Shown piece by piece: positions 42,573 through 51,948 of a DNA stretch of 64,000 bases. The number at the start of each line of letters is the position of its first letter. Position 1 is the first letter of the stretch. The stretch is from the NCBI GenBank assembly GCA_902761905.1, contig CACWMK010000003.1, positions 28,795-92,794 on the forward strand. The letters run 5' to 3'. The notes beneath the pieces are model-generated. The model had not been told where the DNA came from. It ran no database searches and worked only from the letters and a program-made list of their open reading frames with translations. The DNA comes from an uncultured Prevotellaceae bacterium (GTDB taxonomy: Bacteria; Bacteroidota; Bacteroidia; Bacteroidales; Bacteroidaceae). The translations under genes and the position numbers were made by a program.

Positions 42573-43055
42573 CTATTTCCAAACCTTCATCGCACGGTCC
42601 ATCTCCCTGCGATCTTCTTTTTCCTTTAATGTCTGTCGCTTGTCGAATTCTTTTTTACCCTTACACAGCGCAACATCAACTTTCGCACGTCCTTTTTCGT
42701 CGATAAATACCAATATCGGCACAATAGTGTATCCTGTCTGCTTAGTGGCGCTCTCCAGAGCTCTGATTTCCTTCTTCGTCAGCAGCAACTTGCGATCACG
42801 CTTGGCTTCGTGGTTGTTATACGATCCGTAGAAATAAGGGCTAACGTTCATCCCCTTCACCCACAACTCACCGTTTATCACCACGCAATACGTGTCGACC
42901 AGACTCGCTTTACCAAGTCGGATACTCTTAATCTCAGTACCTGTAAGTACTATACCTGCAGTATAGGTATCAATAAAAAAGTACTCAAACGATGCTTTTT
43001 TATTGCGAATCTGTACTGGACTTTTCTTTCTTATCTGTTCTTCTGTTTTATTCAT
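42573..43055 (-). CDS. smpB: SsrA-binding protein SmpB
   Basis: A 160-residue RNA-binding protein that delivers tmRNA to stalled ribosomes. The beta-barrel ([53 protein letters not shown]) and the basic C-terminal helix ([20 protein letters not shown]) are typical, as is the length. The tmRNA gene itself is not in this window. It lies between a DUF4375 gene and metH in a minus-strand run. Confidence 0.97.
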   Translation of the reverse strand: MNKTEEQIRKKSPVQIRNKKASFEYFFIDTYTAGIVLTGTEIKSIRLGKASLVDTYCVVINGELWVKGMNVSPYFYGSYNNHEAKRDRKLLLTKKEIRALESATKQTGYTIVPILVFIDEKGRAKVDVALCKGKKEFDKRQTLKEKEDRREMDRAMKVWK

Positions 43056-43064
43056 CTCTAAATT

Positions 43065-43568
43065 CTAAACTATCTTAGCGAAGTTCTCAAGATGGTCGTC
43101 CACATAGTGGGCAATGTCACTCACCCACTCCTCCTCATTTTCGATAAAGATATCATCAAGGTTTTCGAACTCGGGATATTGTTCGAACATCGCCATGAAG
43201 TCCTCATCGCTCTTTTCAGTTTCAATCTCTCCGCGATATTTCAGCCAAAGAGTATGAGCGTCATATATCAGTTTTGATGGTGCACGCATATTCCACAGAC
43301 GAAGAGCCTTAGCCAGAGGATTCTTGAAAATGAACGGACCGTAACCATTATATATAAGCTGTACAAATCCGCCATCCATCACCTCATCATGCAATATGCT
43401 CCATGCAAGAAGAGTAAGCTGATCTGCATTCAGTTCCTTCATACTTTCGGCCGTCAGTTCTCCACCGATAGCATCGTAGATTGCCTTTACGAAAACACCC
43501 AGGAATTCATCCATTCCTTCCATAGCCGCTTTCTGCAACTCTTCATCCTTTACTATAACCTCTACCAT
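43065..43568 (-). CDS. DUF4375 (DMP19-like) protein
   Basis: A 167-residue soluble acidic protein with the DMP19/DUF4375 core: a helical start (EELQKAAMEGMDEFLGVFVK), the signature ILHDEVMDGGFVQLIYNGYG, and an acidic ending with EQYPEFENLDDIFIENEEEW. DMP19 of Neisseria is a DNA-mimic that binds a regulator; no such role is known for this branch. It sits in the operon between the MBL hydrolase and smpB. Confidence 0.85.
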   Translation of the reverse strand: MVEVIVKDEELQKAAMEGMDEFLGVFVKAIYDAIGGELTAESMKELNADQLTLLAWSILHDEVMDGGFVQLIYNGYGPFIFKNPLAKALRLWNMRAPSKLIYDAHTLWLKYRGEIETEKSDEDFMAMFEQYPEFENLDDIFIENEEEWVSDIAHYVDDHLENFAKIV

Positions 43569-43594
43569 AATTCTTTTTTCCTACGGATTTATTT

Positions 43595-44401
43595 TTATAT
43601 TGAGAGTTCGTAAACTCCAGTTGGAGTTTTACGCTTCAGCACTTCCAGCTCAACATCCTTTCCTGGTATCACTCCATGACTACGCAGAATCTGTTCAACC
43701 GTCTTACGGGCCAACTCGGGATGATTATTCTCTTCGCTCAGGTGACACAACCAGATATGTTTCAGATCCTCGCTCATGTTTTCTACAAGTGCTTCACCAC
43801 ACGACACATTCGAAAGATGACCGCTATCACTCAGTATTCGCTGCTGAAGGTACACAGGATATGGACCGTTCTTCAGCATCTCCACGTCGTGATTGGCCTC
43901 TATAACCAGATAGTTGGCGTGATTAATAGCCTCACGGATATCATCAGTGATACTGCCCACATCGGTAAGCACCACAAATATTATTCCTTCGACCTTAATC
44001 TCGTAGCCAACGTTTTCGGTAGCATCATGAGGTACGGCAAATGGGCGTACCAGGAAGTCGCCCAACTGCACTTGCTCGCCTACCACCAGTTCTTTCTTAT
44101 GTTCGGCAGTAACCTTACGTGCTACACAATAGTTATTATCTATACCTCCATGCACTTTGCACGTGGCATACACAGGCAGATTCAAGTCATGACTTAGGGC
44201 TCCCACCGATTTTATATGATCGGCATGATCGTGGGTTATCAAGATACGCTTAACCGAATTCAGCTGAATACCATATTCTCTGCAATACTTCTTAAGTGTG
44301 CGTATTCCGATTCCTATATCTATTATCAGCCCGTCTGTCGCAGTGCCCAAGTAATAGCAATTACCGCTGCTACCGCTTCCAAACGATATAAATTTCAACA
44401 T
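43595..44401 (-). CDS. MBL-fold metallo-hydrolase (YycJ/WalJ-like)
   Basis: A 268-residue metallo-beta-lactamase-fold protein. The zinc motif HDHADH (residues 57-62) is intact, with further histidines in VPHDATEN and SDSGHLSN. The N-terminal LKFISFGSGSSGNCYYLG is characteristic of the YycJ/WalJ group, thought to be nucleases involved in DNA repair or cell-wall-division signalling. It leads the operon MBL, DUF4375, smpB, metH, GHL10 and has a -7 box 20 bases upstream. Confidence 0.9.
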   Translation of the reverse strand: MLKFISFGSGSSGNCYYLGTATDGLIIDIGIGIRTLKKYCREYGIQLNSVKRILITHDHADHIKSVGALSHDLNLPVYATCKVHGGIDNNYCVARKVTAEHKKELVVGEQVQLGDFLVRPFAVPHDATENVGYEIKVEGIIFVVLTDVGSITDDIREAINHANYLVIEANHDVEMLKNGPYPVYLQQRILSDSGHLSNVSCGEALVENMSEDLKHIWLCHLSEENNHPELARKTVEQILRSHGVIPGKDVELEVLKRKTPTGVYELSI

Positions 44402-44420
44402 TTCAGATACATTTTTCGTG

Positions 44421-44452
44421 CAAAGGTACTAAATTAATATGAAAACGCCAAC
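44421..44452 (-). promoter_or_regulatory. promoter of the MBL-smpB-metH operon
   Basis: A TACCTTTG -7 box (44421-44428) with a GTTG -33-like box (44449-44452) 20 bp upstream on the minus strand. It would serve five genes down to 38374. No cobalamin riboswitch fits in the 70-base leader. Confidence 0.55.
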
Positions 44453-44475
44453 GGCTTTTCACATTATTTATAACT

Positions 44476-46659
44476 TTAGAACGGCATACCTACTGCAAAG
44501 TGGAAAGCCAGGTCACGACTGAGTTTAGGATGAATAAGCGGATAGTGGTCATCCGAATCAATCTCGTATGCAGGATTAACGGCTTTCATACCCAAATCAA
44601 AACGTAAAATAAAATAGTCAAAATTCAATCTCAATCCCAGACCATAGCTCACAGCCAGATCATTAAGAATACTATTGAGTTTAAATTGCCCACCTGGCTG
44701 ACCTTCATAATCCCTGATTGTCCATATATTACCTGCATCAACGAATGCTGCACCATTAAACTTCCAAAACAGTTTCGTTCTATATTCCACATTCAGATCG
44801 AGTTTCACATCACCAGTCTGTGTAATAAAGTTTATACGTCCATCTTTATCCTTATATCTACCAGGACCAAGACTTCGCACAGTCCATCCTCTCACACTAT
44901 TGGCGCCACCCGAGAAGTATCTTTTCTCAAATGGCAGAACCTCAGAATTACCATATGGATAAGCCACTCCTATACCGATATGAAACACCAATTGGTCATT
45001 AGTCCCTTTCAGTATTTCCTGGGTATAATCAAAGTCACCCTTCACATATTGGGCATAAGCGATGTTAAACAGCTCATACTGCCCTAAACTGTTTTCCGTG
45101 CTACCGAATATCTTTGAACATGCGCCAAGTAAATTGCCTGCAGTCTCGATATTAGAACGAAGTGCAACATGACCATTATTATATGCATAGCCAAAGCCCA
45201 TACGCATAATAAAAAGGTCTTCGTAGTTGTATCTTAGAATCACGTTTTGGTTTGTCTCGTTATCCAGATACTCCTTCTTGAAAGTTTCACTTATCCAAGG
45301 CATAAACACATAGTTCAGATTCAACAAGTCAAATCTGTAACTATCATGATGATTTCTTGGTTTCCACTGATACGACCACCCCGCGGTGAGCACTCTACGA
45401 TGGAATTCAGGTCGATCCTGGGTGTCATAAATAAGACTTAAATCACTGGTAGCCAACGTACTACGTCGAAACGAGCGACTAAGAAACGGTACTATGAATC
45501 GGGGGAACGACAATCTTGTCTCAACACTATATTCTGTAAAATTCTGATTGCTATAACCCTCCAAGCCTTTGATAGCCTCATAGGCACCACGGAGTTGCAA
45601 ACTGAACGTTTCCGACCCTCGGAACAGATTACGATTCTGATAAGTCAGCGATGCAGCTGCACCAAAGTCACCGGCAGTGTTTGTACCCTCTGGTTGGAAA
45701 CTGATTGTGCTGGGTTTGTTAGTCAACACCTGTATCTTAGCATCAAGCAGCGTAGTGTCGGGATGTTGTTCGAATGCGATGTTGGTATATCTTACAGCCC
45801 CCAAACGGCCAAAGTGATTGTATGTATCCTGCAGCCTAGTAGCCGAATATGGTTTACCAACCTCTAGAAATGTGTTTTCGCTTAGAACTTTAGGCCGAAG
45901 ATGCAAACGCTGATCGTCGGCTCCACCCTCGTATTCGACAGAAGCAATGTTATATGCCTTGTGCTGTTGCTGTAATCGCAACGTCAGGTTCACGCCATGC
46001 AGCTCCACATCTTTAGTCGCCGTATATGTGATGTATTCCTTGTGGAATCGGTAATAACCTTGATTCTGCAAGAACTTCGTAATGTTGCTGCGTTCATTTG
46101 CCAATGCCTCTACGCTGAACTGCATTCCTGAATGCAACTGTTGCTTCTGTCCCTTCAGCAGCCTGGCTATCGTCGTGTCTTCAATCACATAGTCGAGTTC
46201 GCGCAGATAATAAGGCTGTCCCGGATGTAACACGTATACGGCATCCAGTTTCTTACCCTTCTTGTCTACATACAGTTCCACTTGTGCGTCAAGGTATCCT
46301 TTGTTCTGCAAGGCCTGCTGCAGATCGCGACATGTCATCTCAGCCTGTACAGAGTCATAAGCCACAGGAGCTTCTCCCATATTTCTAAGTGTGCGGTTTA
46401 TCCAACTGCTATCTCGTCCAGCCATTGCATATACTCCCAATGGTAGTTTTACAGCCGAAAACCATCTTGAATTTCCCTTCTGGCGTACGTAGGTCTTCAG
46501 TTGATTTGTGTTGATATCATGGTATTTCCCGTCAGCTACCACTTTTACATCATCCAGCAGATAGCTGCCTTCAGGCAGATCGCGTGTAGCCGAGCAGCCA
46601 CACACCAATAGCGCCATCGCCGATATAACTATATGTTTAAAATCTATAATTCTATTCAT
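44476..46659 (-). CDS. tamL: TamL-like BamA/TamA family outer-membrane lipoprotein
   Basis: A 727-residue protein of the Omp85 superfamily. It begins with a lipoprotein signal (MALLVCGCSATRDLPEG), then POTRA domains (about residues 30-330, EGSYLLDDVKVVADGKYHDI), and ends in a 16-strand-type barrel whose last strand is ARDLAFHFAVGMPF-like (RDLAFHFAVGMPF). The lipid anchor is the mark of TamL, the Bacteroidota form of TamA, which works with TamB in outer-membrane assembly. TamB is not adjacent here. I chose the ATG at 46659 because it supplies the lipobox; the upstream in-frame ATG overlaps the -7-like box at 46668-46675. Confidence 0.88.
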   Translation of the reverse strand: MNRIIDFKHIVISAMALLVCGCSATRDLPEGSYLLDDVKVVADGKYHDINTNQLKTYVRQKGNSRWFSAVKLPLGVYAMAGRDSSWINRTLRNMGEAPVAYDSVQAEMTCRDLQQALQNKGYLDAQVELYVDKKGKKLDAVYVLHPGQPYYLRELDYVIEDTTIARLLKGQKQQLHSGMQFSVEALANERSNITKFLQNQGYYRFHKEYITYTATKDVELHGVNLTLRLQQQHKAYNIASVEYEGGADDQRLHLRPKVLSENTFLEVGKPYSATRLQDTYNHFGRLGAVRYTNIAFEQHPDTTLLDAKIQVLTNKPSTISFQPEGTNTAGDFGAAASLTYQNRNLFRGSETFSLQLRGAYEAIKGLEGYSNQNFTEYSVETRLSFPRFIVPFLSRSFRRSTLATSDLSLIYDTQDRPEFHRRVLTAGWSYQWKPRNHHDSYRFDLLNLNYVFMPWISETFKKEYLDNETNQNVILRYNYEDLFIMRMGFGYAYNNGHVALRSNIETAGNLLGACSKIFGSTENSLGQYELFNIAYAQYVKGDFDYTQEILKGTNDQLVFHIGIGVAYPYGNSEVLPFEKRYFSGGANSVRGWTVRSLGPGRYKDKDGRINFITQTGDVKLDLNVEYRTKLFWKFNGAAFVDAGNIWTIRDYEGQPGGQFKLNSILNDLAVSYGLGLRLNFDYFILRFDLGMKAVNPAYEIDSDDHYPLIHPKLSRDLAFHFAVGMPF

Positions 46660-46718
46660 TTTCGCTGCAAAATTAATAAAATCTATCAATTCTTAATTCT
46701 AAATTCTCAATTAATTCG

Positions 46719-46726
46719 TATCTTTG
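46719..46726 (+). promoter_or_regulatory. -7 box of the RNA methyltransferase gene
   Basis: TATCTTTG lies 26 bases before the ATG at 46752. No TTTG is found at 19-21 bp; the upstream is a period-7 A/T repeat (TTCTTAA, TTCTAAA). Confidence 0.5.
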
Positions 46727-46751
46727 CACAGAATTAACTCAATTTATAGAA

Positions 46752-47516
46752 ATGATAAGCAAAAATCAGATTAAATATGTTCATCAGCTCGAACTTAAAA
46801 AGTATCGTAAACAAGAGGGAGTCTTCATTGCTGAAGGACACAAAGTTGTAGGCGACTTAATAAAATCAGGTTTCGTTCCGAAACAGATATTTGCCACTAG
46901 CGAGTGGATTGAAAACAATAATATCCCCGGTGTCATCGAGGTAACTAACGATGAACTTACTCGCCTATCGCTACAACAGCATCCACAGCAGGTACTTGGT
47001 ATATTCAGCATACCAGAGGAATCGCAAAACTCCAACCATCAACCATCAATTACCAATTCTCCTACGTCATCGCTAAGCCTGCTTCTCGACAACGTTCAGG
47101 ATCCAGGTAATCTTGGCACCATAATTCGTATTGCTGATTGGTTTGGTATTGACACCATTTATTGTAGCGAGGGAACAGTTGATGCATGGAACCCGAAGGT
47201 TGTGCAGGCCACTATGGGATCAATTGCCCGCGTACATATTATTTATATAGATCCGATTACGCTCTTCAACTCATTACCCGAAGATTTTCCTATATATGGA
47301 ACATTCTTGGATGGAGACAACATTTATACCCAACAACTGTCTCAACACGGTATTATTGTTATGGGTAACGAGGGCAATGGTATCAGCGATGCCGTACGCG
47401 CCCACGTAACAAATAAACTTCTTATCCCCGATTTCCACCACGGCGACACTGCCGACAGCCTGAACGTGGCCATAGCCACAGCCATCACGTGCTCAGAGTT
47501 TCGACGCAGAATATAA
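46752..47516 (+). CDS. TrmH/SpoU-family RNA 2'-O-methyltransferase
   Basis: A 254-residue SPOUT methylase. The N-terminal substrate-binding domain (MISKNQIKYVHQLELKKYRK, EGVFIAEGHKVVGDLIKSGF) is followed by the three SpoU motifs: LLLDNVQDPGNLGTIIRIAD, IVMGNEGNGISD and the C-terminal DSLNVAIATAI. It probably methylates a ribose in rRNA or tRNA using AdoMet. The target nucleotide cannot be read from the sequence. It is divergent from tamL. Confidence 0.92.
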   Translation: MISKNQIKYVHQLELKKYRKQEGVFIAEGHKVVGDLIKSGFVPKQIFATSEWIENNNIPGVIEVTNDELTRLSLQQHPQQVLGIFSIPEESQNSNHQPSITNSPTSSLSLLLDNVQDPGNLGTIIRIADWFGIDTIYCSEGTVDAWNPKVVQATMGSIARVHIIYIDPITLFNSLPEDFPIYGTFLDGDNIYTQQLSQHGIIVMGNEGNGISDAVRAHVTNKLLIPDFHHGDTADSLNVAIATAITCSEFRRRI

Positions 47517-47571
47517 TCGCCGAAGGATAGATAAATATTGCCTGGCTTTTCTCTAAAAAACTCAAATAATA

Positions 47572-47603
47572 TTTGGTGTTTTGCTCAGATTTTAGTAATT
47601 TTG
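47572..47603 (+). promoter_or_regulatory. promoter of proS
   Basis: TTTG (47572-47575) and TAATTTTG (47596-47603) are exactly 20 bp apart, 31 bases before the start codon. Confidence 0.7.
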
Positions 47604-47633
47604 CACGCAAAATTGAAAACATAGAGAAAAAAT

Positions 47634-49115
47634 ATGGCAAAAGAATTAAAAGAACTTACAAAGAGGGCTGACAACTACAGTCAGTGGTTTAATGACCTGG
47701 TAGTTAAGGCCGACCTGGCTGAGCAGAGCGCCGTACGCGGATGTATGGTCATCAAGCCCTATGGCTATGCCATCTGGGAGAAGATGCAGCAGCAGCTTGA
47801 CAAGATGTTTAAGGAAACAGGAGCACAGAACGCATATTTCCCACTGCTCATCCCTAAGTCATTCCTTTCAAAGGAAGCTGAACACGTAGAGGGATTTGCC
47901 AAGGAGTGCGCCGTAGTAACCCACTACCGCCTGCGCGCCAAGGAGGATAAGAGCGGTGTAGAGGTCGACCCAACAGCTAAACTCGAGGAGGAACTTATCG
48001 TTCGTCCTACTTCAGAGACTATCATCTGGAACACATATAAGAACTGGATTCAGTCGTGGCGCGATCTGCCACTGATGTGCAACCAGTGGTGTAATGTGAT
48101 GCGCTGGGAGATGCGCACACGCCCATTCCTGCGTACATCAGAGTTCTTGTGGCAGGAAGGTCACACTGCTCACGCCACACGCGAGGAGGCTGAGGAGGAA
48201 GCACAGAAGATGCTGAAGGTATATGCCAAGTTTGCCGAAGAGTGGATGGCAGTACCTGTAGTACAGGGAGTAAAGAGCGAGACCGAGCGATTTGCTGGTG
48301 CTCTTGATACTTACACCATCGAGGCTATGATGCAGGACGGTAAGGCTCTGCAGAGTGGTACTTCTCACTTCCTTGGTCAGAACTTTGCAAAGGCATTCGA
48401 GGTTACATATCTTAATAAGGAGAACAAGCCTGAGTACGTATGGGCCACATCGTGGGGTGTTTCTACCCGACTGATTGGTGCACTCATCATGACTCACTCC
48501 GACGATAACGGACTGGTTCTGCCTCCACGTCTGGCTCCTATCCAGGTAGTCATCATTCCTATCGCCAACAAGCCTGAGCAGCTTGAGCAGGTAAACAAGG
48601 AGGTTACTCCAATTATCGAGGCTCTTCGCGCCAAGGGTATCAGCGTTAAGTTCGACGATGCCGACAACAAGCGTCCTGGATTTAAGTTTGCTGATTACGA
48701 GCTGAAGGGTGTTCCCGTACGTCTGGTACTGGGTGCTCGCGACTTGGAGAACGGTACTATCGAGGTAATGCGCCGCGACACATTGGAAAAAGAGACTCGC
48801 CCCATCGAGGGTATCACCGAATACGTAGAGCAGCTGCTCGAGGATATCCAGCAGAATATCTTCAAGAAGGCAAAGGACTACCGCGATGCTCACATCTACG
48901 AGTGCGAGAACTACGAGGAGTTCAAGGAGAAGGTTAAGGACGGTGGATTCTTCCTGTGCCACTGGGACGGTACAGCCGAGACTGAGGCAAAGATTAAGGA
49001 GGAGACTCAGGCCACTATCCGTTGCGTGCCATTCGGCGTAGAGCAGACTCCTGGTGTAGATATGGTAACAGGCAAGCCAGCTAAGGCGAGAGTTATCATC
49101 GCGAGATCTTATTAA
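47634..49115 (+). CDS. proS: prolyl-tRNA synthetase (type 3, archaeal/eukaryotic-like)
   Basis: A 493-residue class II synthetase charging tRNA-Pro. The short form without the insertion domain is the archaeal/eukaryotic-like ProS that Bacteroidota share with some other bacteria. Class II motif 2 appears in [20 protein letters not shown], with the catalytic loop [13 protein letters not shown], and motif 3 in [15 protein letters not shown]; the C-terminal anticodon and zinc-binding-like domains follow ([20 protein letters not shown]). It ends in the usual RSY. It has its own promoter and terminator. Confidence 0.98.
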   Translation: MAKELKELTKRADNYSQWFNDLVVKADLAEQSAVRGCMVIKPYGYAIWEKMQQQLDKMFKETGAQNAYFPLLIPKSFLSKEAEHVEGFAKECAVVTHYRLRAKEDKSGVEVDPTAKLEEELIVRPTSETIIWNTYKNWIQSWRDLPLMCNQWCNVMRWEMRTRPFLRTSEFLWQEGHTAHATREEAEEEAQKMLKVYAKFAEEWMAVPVVQGVKSETERFAGALDTYTIEAMMQDGKALQSGTSHFLGQNFAKAFEVTYLNKENKPEYVWATSWGVSTRLIGALIMTHSDDNGLVLPPRLAPIQVVIIPIANKPEQLEQVNKEVTPIIEALRAKGISVKFDDADNKRPGFKFADYELKGVPVRLVLGARDLENGTIEVMRRDTLEKETRPIEGITEYVEQLLEDIQQNIFKKAKDYRDAHIYECENYEEFKEKVKDGGFFLCHWDGTAETEAKIKEETQATIRCVPFGVEQTPGVDMVTGKPAKARVIIARSY

Positions 49116-49147
49116 ACATTAAAGATTAAAGATTTAATGATATAAGT

Positions 49148-49184
49148 AAAAGAGGAACCTTCTCAGGTTCCTCTTTTTTTAACC
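49148..49184. terminator. bidirectional terminator of proS
   Basis: AAAAGAGGAACCT (49148-49160) pairs perfectly with AGGTTCCTCTTTT (49165-49177) and runs into T. On the minus strand it would equally end any transcript from 49300. Confidence 0.88.
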
Positions 49185-49363
49185 ATAAACTAATGATATA
49201 AAAAACTAAATCAACCATTACTTTATGGAGGCCGAAATATCACTTACCTCACGATAAACGATCTTCTAATTAACCTTAATAATCTAATACCATGAAAAAC
49301 ACGCTGCAAAAGTAGTGTTTTTCTGCAAAAAGTGGTAAACTAGAAGAAGGAAATCGTAGTAAT
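49185..49363. other. intergenic stretch with minus-strand promoter and leader-like sequence
   Basis: A TACTTTTG -7-like box on the minus strand (49307-49314) points at the shared terminator 120-160 bases away, with no open frame between. On the plus strand the 35 bases to 49292 look like a typical leader before ATGAAAAAC, but the frame ends after seven codons. Confidence 0.45.
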
Positions 49364-49831
49364 TTAACGTTTCTTTAGCAAATCGTCGTCGCGCTTTACT
49401 ATATTTTGCAATTTCAGGCGACTTATACGCTGCTCTTGTGCCTCGCTAAGACATGGCTGCTGCAGAGGTATCCACTTGGTAGTGAAGTAGTTTACCTTAC
49501 TCTCACCATAGATAGAATCGACCAGGAAAGTCTCAATCATCACCACAGTACTGTCCATCACCAGCATGTCTACACGCAGCCCATCGCTCATGCGGATACT
49601 AAGACTGTCGTCGGCCATCGACGTCATCTCGCTCATGCCGCCAAGCGTATTACGGACCTCAGCCTTCATTCCCGAATCGAGGAAATCAATAAAATCCAAT
49701 CGATTGTTGAGTGAAAGATAAGGCATAAGTGAGTCAGGCATCTCTCTGAACACGTCGCGCATCTTGACGCCATCAGCCGATACCTGACCAAAAGTTACGG
49801 CCATCAATGCGGCCATTATGAATTTCTTCAT
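49364..49831 (-). CDS. DUF3256 family exported protein
   Basis: A 155-residue exported protein with a signal peptide (MKKFIMAALMAVTFGQVSA) of family DUF3256, recognised by REMPDSLMPYLSLNNRLDFI, DFLDSGMKAEVRNTLGG and the SIRMSDGLRVDMLV strand. Other members I know are about 200 residues; this one is shorter, ending in a charged helix (RISRLKLQNIVKRDDDLLKKR). No function is assigned to the family. Its ATG overlaps the paaK stop by four bases. Confidence 0.8.
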   Translation of the reverse strand: MKKFIMAALMAVTFGQVSADGVKMRDVFREMPDSLMPYLSLNNRLDFIDFLDSGMKAEVRNTLGGMSEMTSMADDSLSIRMSDGLRVDMLVMDSTVVMIETFLVDSIYGESKVNYFTTKWIPLQQPCLSEAQEQRISRLKLQNIVKRDDDLLKKR

Positions 49832-51168
49832 CCTCTAGAGGGTCTTAAGTCTTTTACACGAACGGCCTTGCCCTCACTCTGGGGCAGCGAGCCCTTCTTC
49901 ACCAACTTGACCTGAGGTGTGAGCAGTATCTCGTCCTTAAGTGCACGCTGGATATCCTTCATCATCTTCTGCATCTCGGGATAGATGTCGGTCTCCAGTC
50001 CATCCAGCTCAACCTCGACTGTCATCACGTCGTTATCGTCGATTGTCTCGAGGGTGATGAGGTAGTTGCTACCCAGACCAGGATACTGTACCAGAATCTT
50101 CTCAACCTGCATTGGGAATACGTTTACACCCTTGATGATAAACATATCATCGGTACGACCCTTGATACGATCGATACGACGGTGGGTACGTCCGCACTTA
50201 CAAGGTTCGGCGATAATGCGGGTCAGGTCGCGAGTGCGATAACGAAGTATTGGCATCATGGTGCGGTCGAGTGTGGTAAGTACCATCTCTCCCATCTCGC
50301 CATCGGGCACAGGCTCCAGTGTATCAGGATCAACAATCTCTACGATATAGTTATCCTCCCACAAGTGCATACCATCCTGATACTTACACTCGAAGGCCAC
50401 GCCAGGACCATTCATCTCGGTCATACCAAACGAGTTGTATGCCTTTACACCAAGCATACGCTCTATGCGGCGACGCTGCTCCTCAGTGTGAGGCTCGGCT
50501 CCGATACAGAGTGTGCGCAGTTTGGTAGTAGAAGGATCAACACCCTCCTCCTTGAACACCTCAGCCAAACGGATGGCATAAGATGGAATAGCATGGAGGC
50601 AAGTGGTGCCAAAGTCCTTAACAAACTTTATCTGACGCTTAGAGTTACCAGCAGCTGCAGGAACAGTCATGGCACCAAGCCATTCTGCACCATACTGGAA
50701 TCCAAGACCACCAGTAAACATACCATAACCAGAAGAATTCTGGAACACATCACTCTTGCGGCAACCCACCATATACAGGTTGCGGGCAATCATATTTGCC
50801 CACGAGCAGATGTCGTGCTCAGAATAAACCACTACACAGGGATTACCTGTGGTACCACTGGTAGAGTGGATACGTACAGCATCGTCAAGGTTTCCGCCAA
50901 CGAGACCGAAAGGATAATTATCGCGCAGGTCCTGCTTAGTGGTAAACGGAATCTTACGCAGATCATCAAGACTGTTGATAGAATCAGCAGTGATACCCAG
51001 ATCGCCTAAACGCTTCTGATAGAAAGGCGACTTAAGGCATACGTTGATAGTATCCTTCAGTTTTTTAACTTGCAACTGCTGCAGTTGCTCTCTAGGCATT
51101 TTCTCGATTTCGGGCTGCCAGCACTCGCCATCGGGCTTAATGGTAGCCATAATCTTCTCGTCAGTCAT
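49828..51168 (-). CDS. paaK: phenylacetate-CoA ligase family protein
   Basis: A 446-residue member of the ANL adenylate-forming superfamily, PaaK type. The AMP-binding loop STSGTTGNPCVVVYS, the SFGMTEMNGPG motif and the C-terminal VNVFPMQVEKIL lid are present. It activates an aryl-acetic or similar carboxylate as its CoA thioester; in gut Bacteroidales the enzyme is thought to serve aromatic 2-oxoacid metabolism (indolepyruvate/phenylpyruvate products), an inference since no partner ferredoxin oxidoreductase is adjacent. It lies between DUF3256 and rsmE. Confidence 0.92.
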   Translation of the reverse strand: MTDEKIMATIKPDGECWQPEIEKMPREQLQQLQVKKLKDTINVCLKSPFYQKRLGDLGITADSINSLDDLRKIPFTTKQDLRDNYPFGLVGGNLDDAVRIHSTSGTTGNPCVVVYSEHDICSWANMIARNLYMVGCRKSDVFQNSSGYGMFTGGLGFQYGAEWLGAMTVPAAAGNSKRQIKFVKDFGTTCLHAIPSYAIRLAEVFKEEGVDPSTTKLRTLCIGAEPHTEEQRRRIERMLGVKAYNSFGMTEMNGPGVAFECKYQDGMHLWEDNYIVEIVDPDTLEPVPDGEMGEMVLTTLDRTMMPILRYRTRDLTRIIAEPCKCGRTHRRIDRIKGRTDDMFIIKGVNVFPMQVEKILVQYPGLGSNYLITLETIDDNDVMTVEVELDGLETDIYPEMQKMMKDIQRALKDEILLTPQVKLVKKGSLPQSEGKAVRVKDLRPSRG

Positions 51169-51215
51169 ATCTTATAGTTTAAATGGTTATCGTTATCTTT
51201 AGTTTATAATATCTG

Positions 51216-51935
51216 TTATTTCTGTGCAAGCTGCATCATCATCACGGCAGAGAGTCCAGCTGTCTCTGTGCGCAGACGGCTCTGTCCAAGACTTACCGAT
51301 ACCCAGCCTGCCTCTACAGCAGCCTTAACTTCGTCGATGGAGAAATCACCCTCAGGACCAACCAACACGGTAGCATCAGCTGTGTCTGACGGCTTGCGCA
51401 ACTCGTCGAACAACTCTGTGCGAGGCACCTCCTCATAGCAGTGTGCAATATACTTGCGACCCTGTATAGGCTGCTCCAGGAAGTGGTTGAAGTGCACCAT
51501 CTCATTTACCTGTGGTTTCCAAGCCTTATGACTCTGCTTTACGGCAGCAGTGATAATCTTGTCAAGACGTACCAGCTTTACCAAGCGACGCTCGGAGAAT
51601 TTGCAGTTCAGGAACGACACCTCGTCTACTCCTATTTCGGTTGCCTTTTCCATCATCCACTCCATGCGGTCCATCATTTTTGTTGGAGCAATGCCCAGAT
51701 GCAAATGGCCTTTCCACTGGCGCTCTTGTGGCAGTTTCTCGATTATCTCGTAGTAACAATGATGAGTAGCAGCCACAGTGACCTGTGCGCGGTAGTAATT
51801 ACCCTCGCCATCCATCAAGAACAGTTCGTCGCCACTCTTCAGTCGCAACACACGCATGGCGTGCATTGCCTCGTCAGTGGGTAGTTCTGTCTGATTTTCG
51901 GCATCTGGTACAAAAAAATATCTTGATTCCTTCAT
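51216..51935 (-). CDS. rsmE: 16S rRNA m3U1498 methyltransferase
   Basis: A 239-residue SPOUT methylase of the RsmE family (starts MKESRYFFVPDAE; N-terminal PUA-like barrel; motif VGPEGDFSIDEVKAA with LGQSRLRTETAGLSAVMMM at the C-terminus). The knotted AdoMet site is intact and the length is normal. The upstream permease gene lies 13 bases away on the same strand. Confidence 0.97.
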   Translation of the reverse strand: MKESRYFFVPDAENQTELPTDEAMHAMRVLRLKSGDELFLMDGEGNYYRAQVTVAATHHCYYEIIEKLPQERQWKGHLHLGIAPTKMMDRMEWMMEKATEIGVDEVSFLNCKFSERRLVKLVRLDKIITAAVKQSHKAWKPQVNEMVHFNHFLEQPIQGRKYIAHCYEEVPRTELFDELRKPSDTADATVLVGPEGDFSIDEVKAAVEAGWVSVSLGQSRLRTETAGLSAVMMMQLAQK

Positions 51936-51948
51936 ATCTTAATAGTTA

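Noticed and set aside
44402-44475. Cobalamin riboswitch upstream of the metH operon
   Set aside because: The leader is too short and no B12-box sequence is visible; none was seen directly before metH either.
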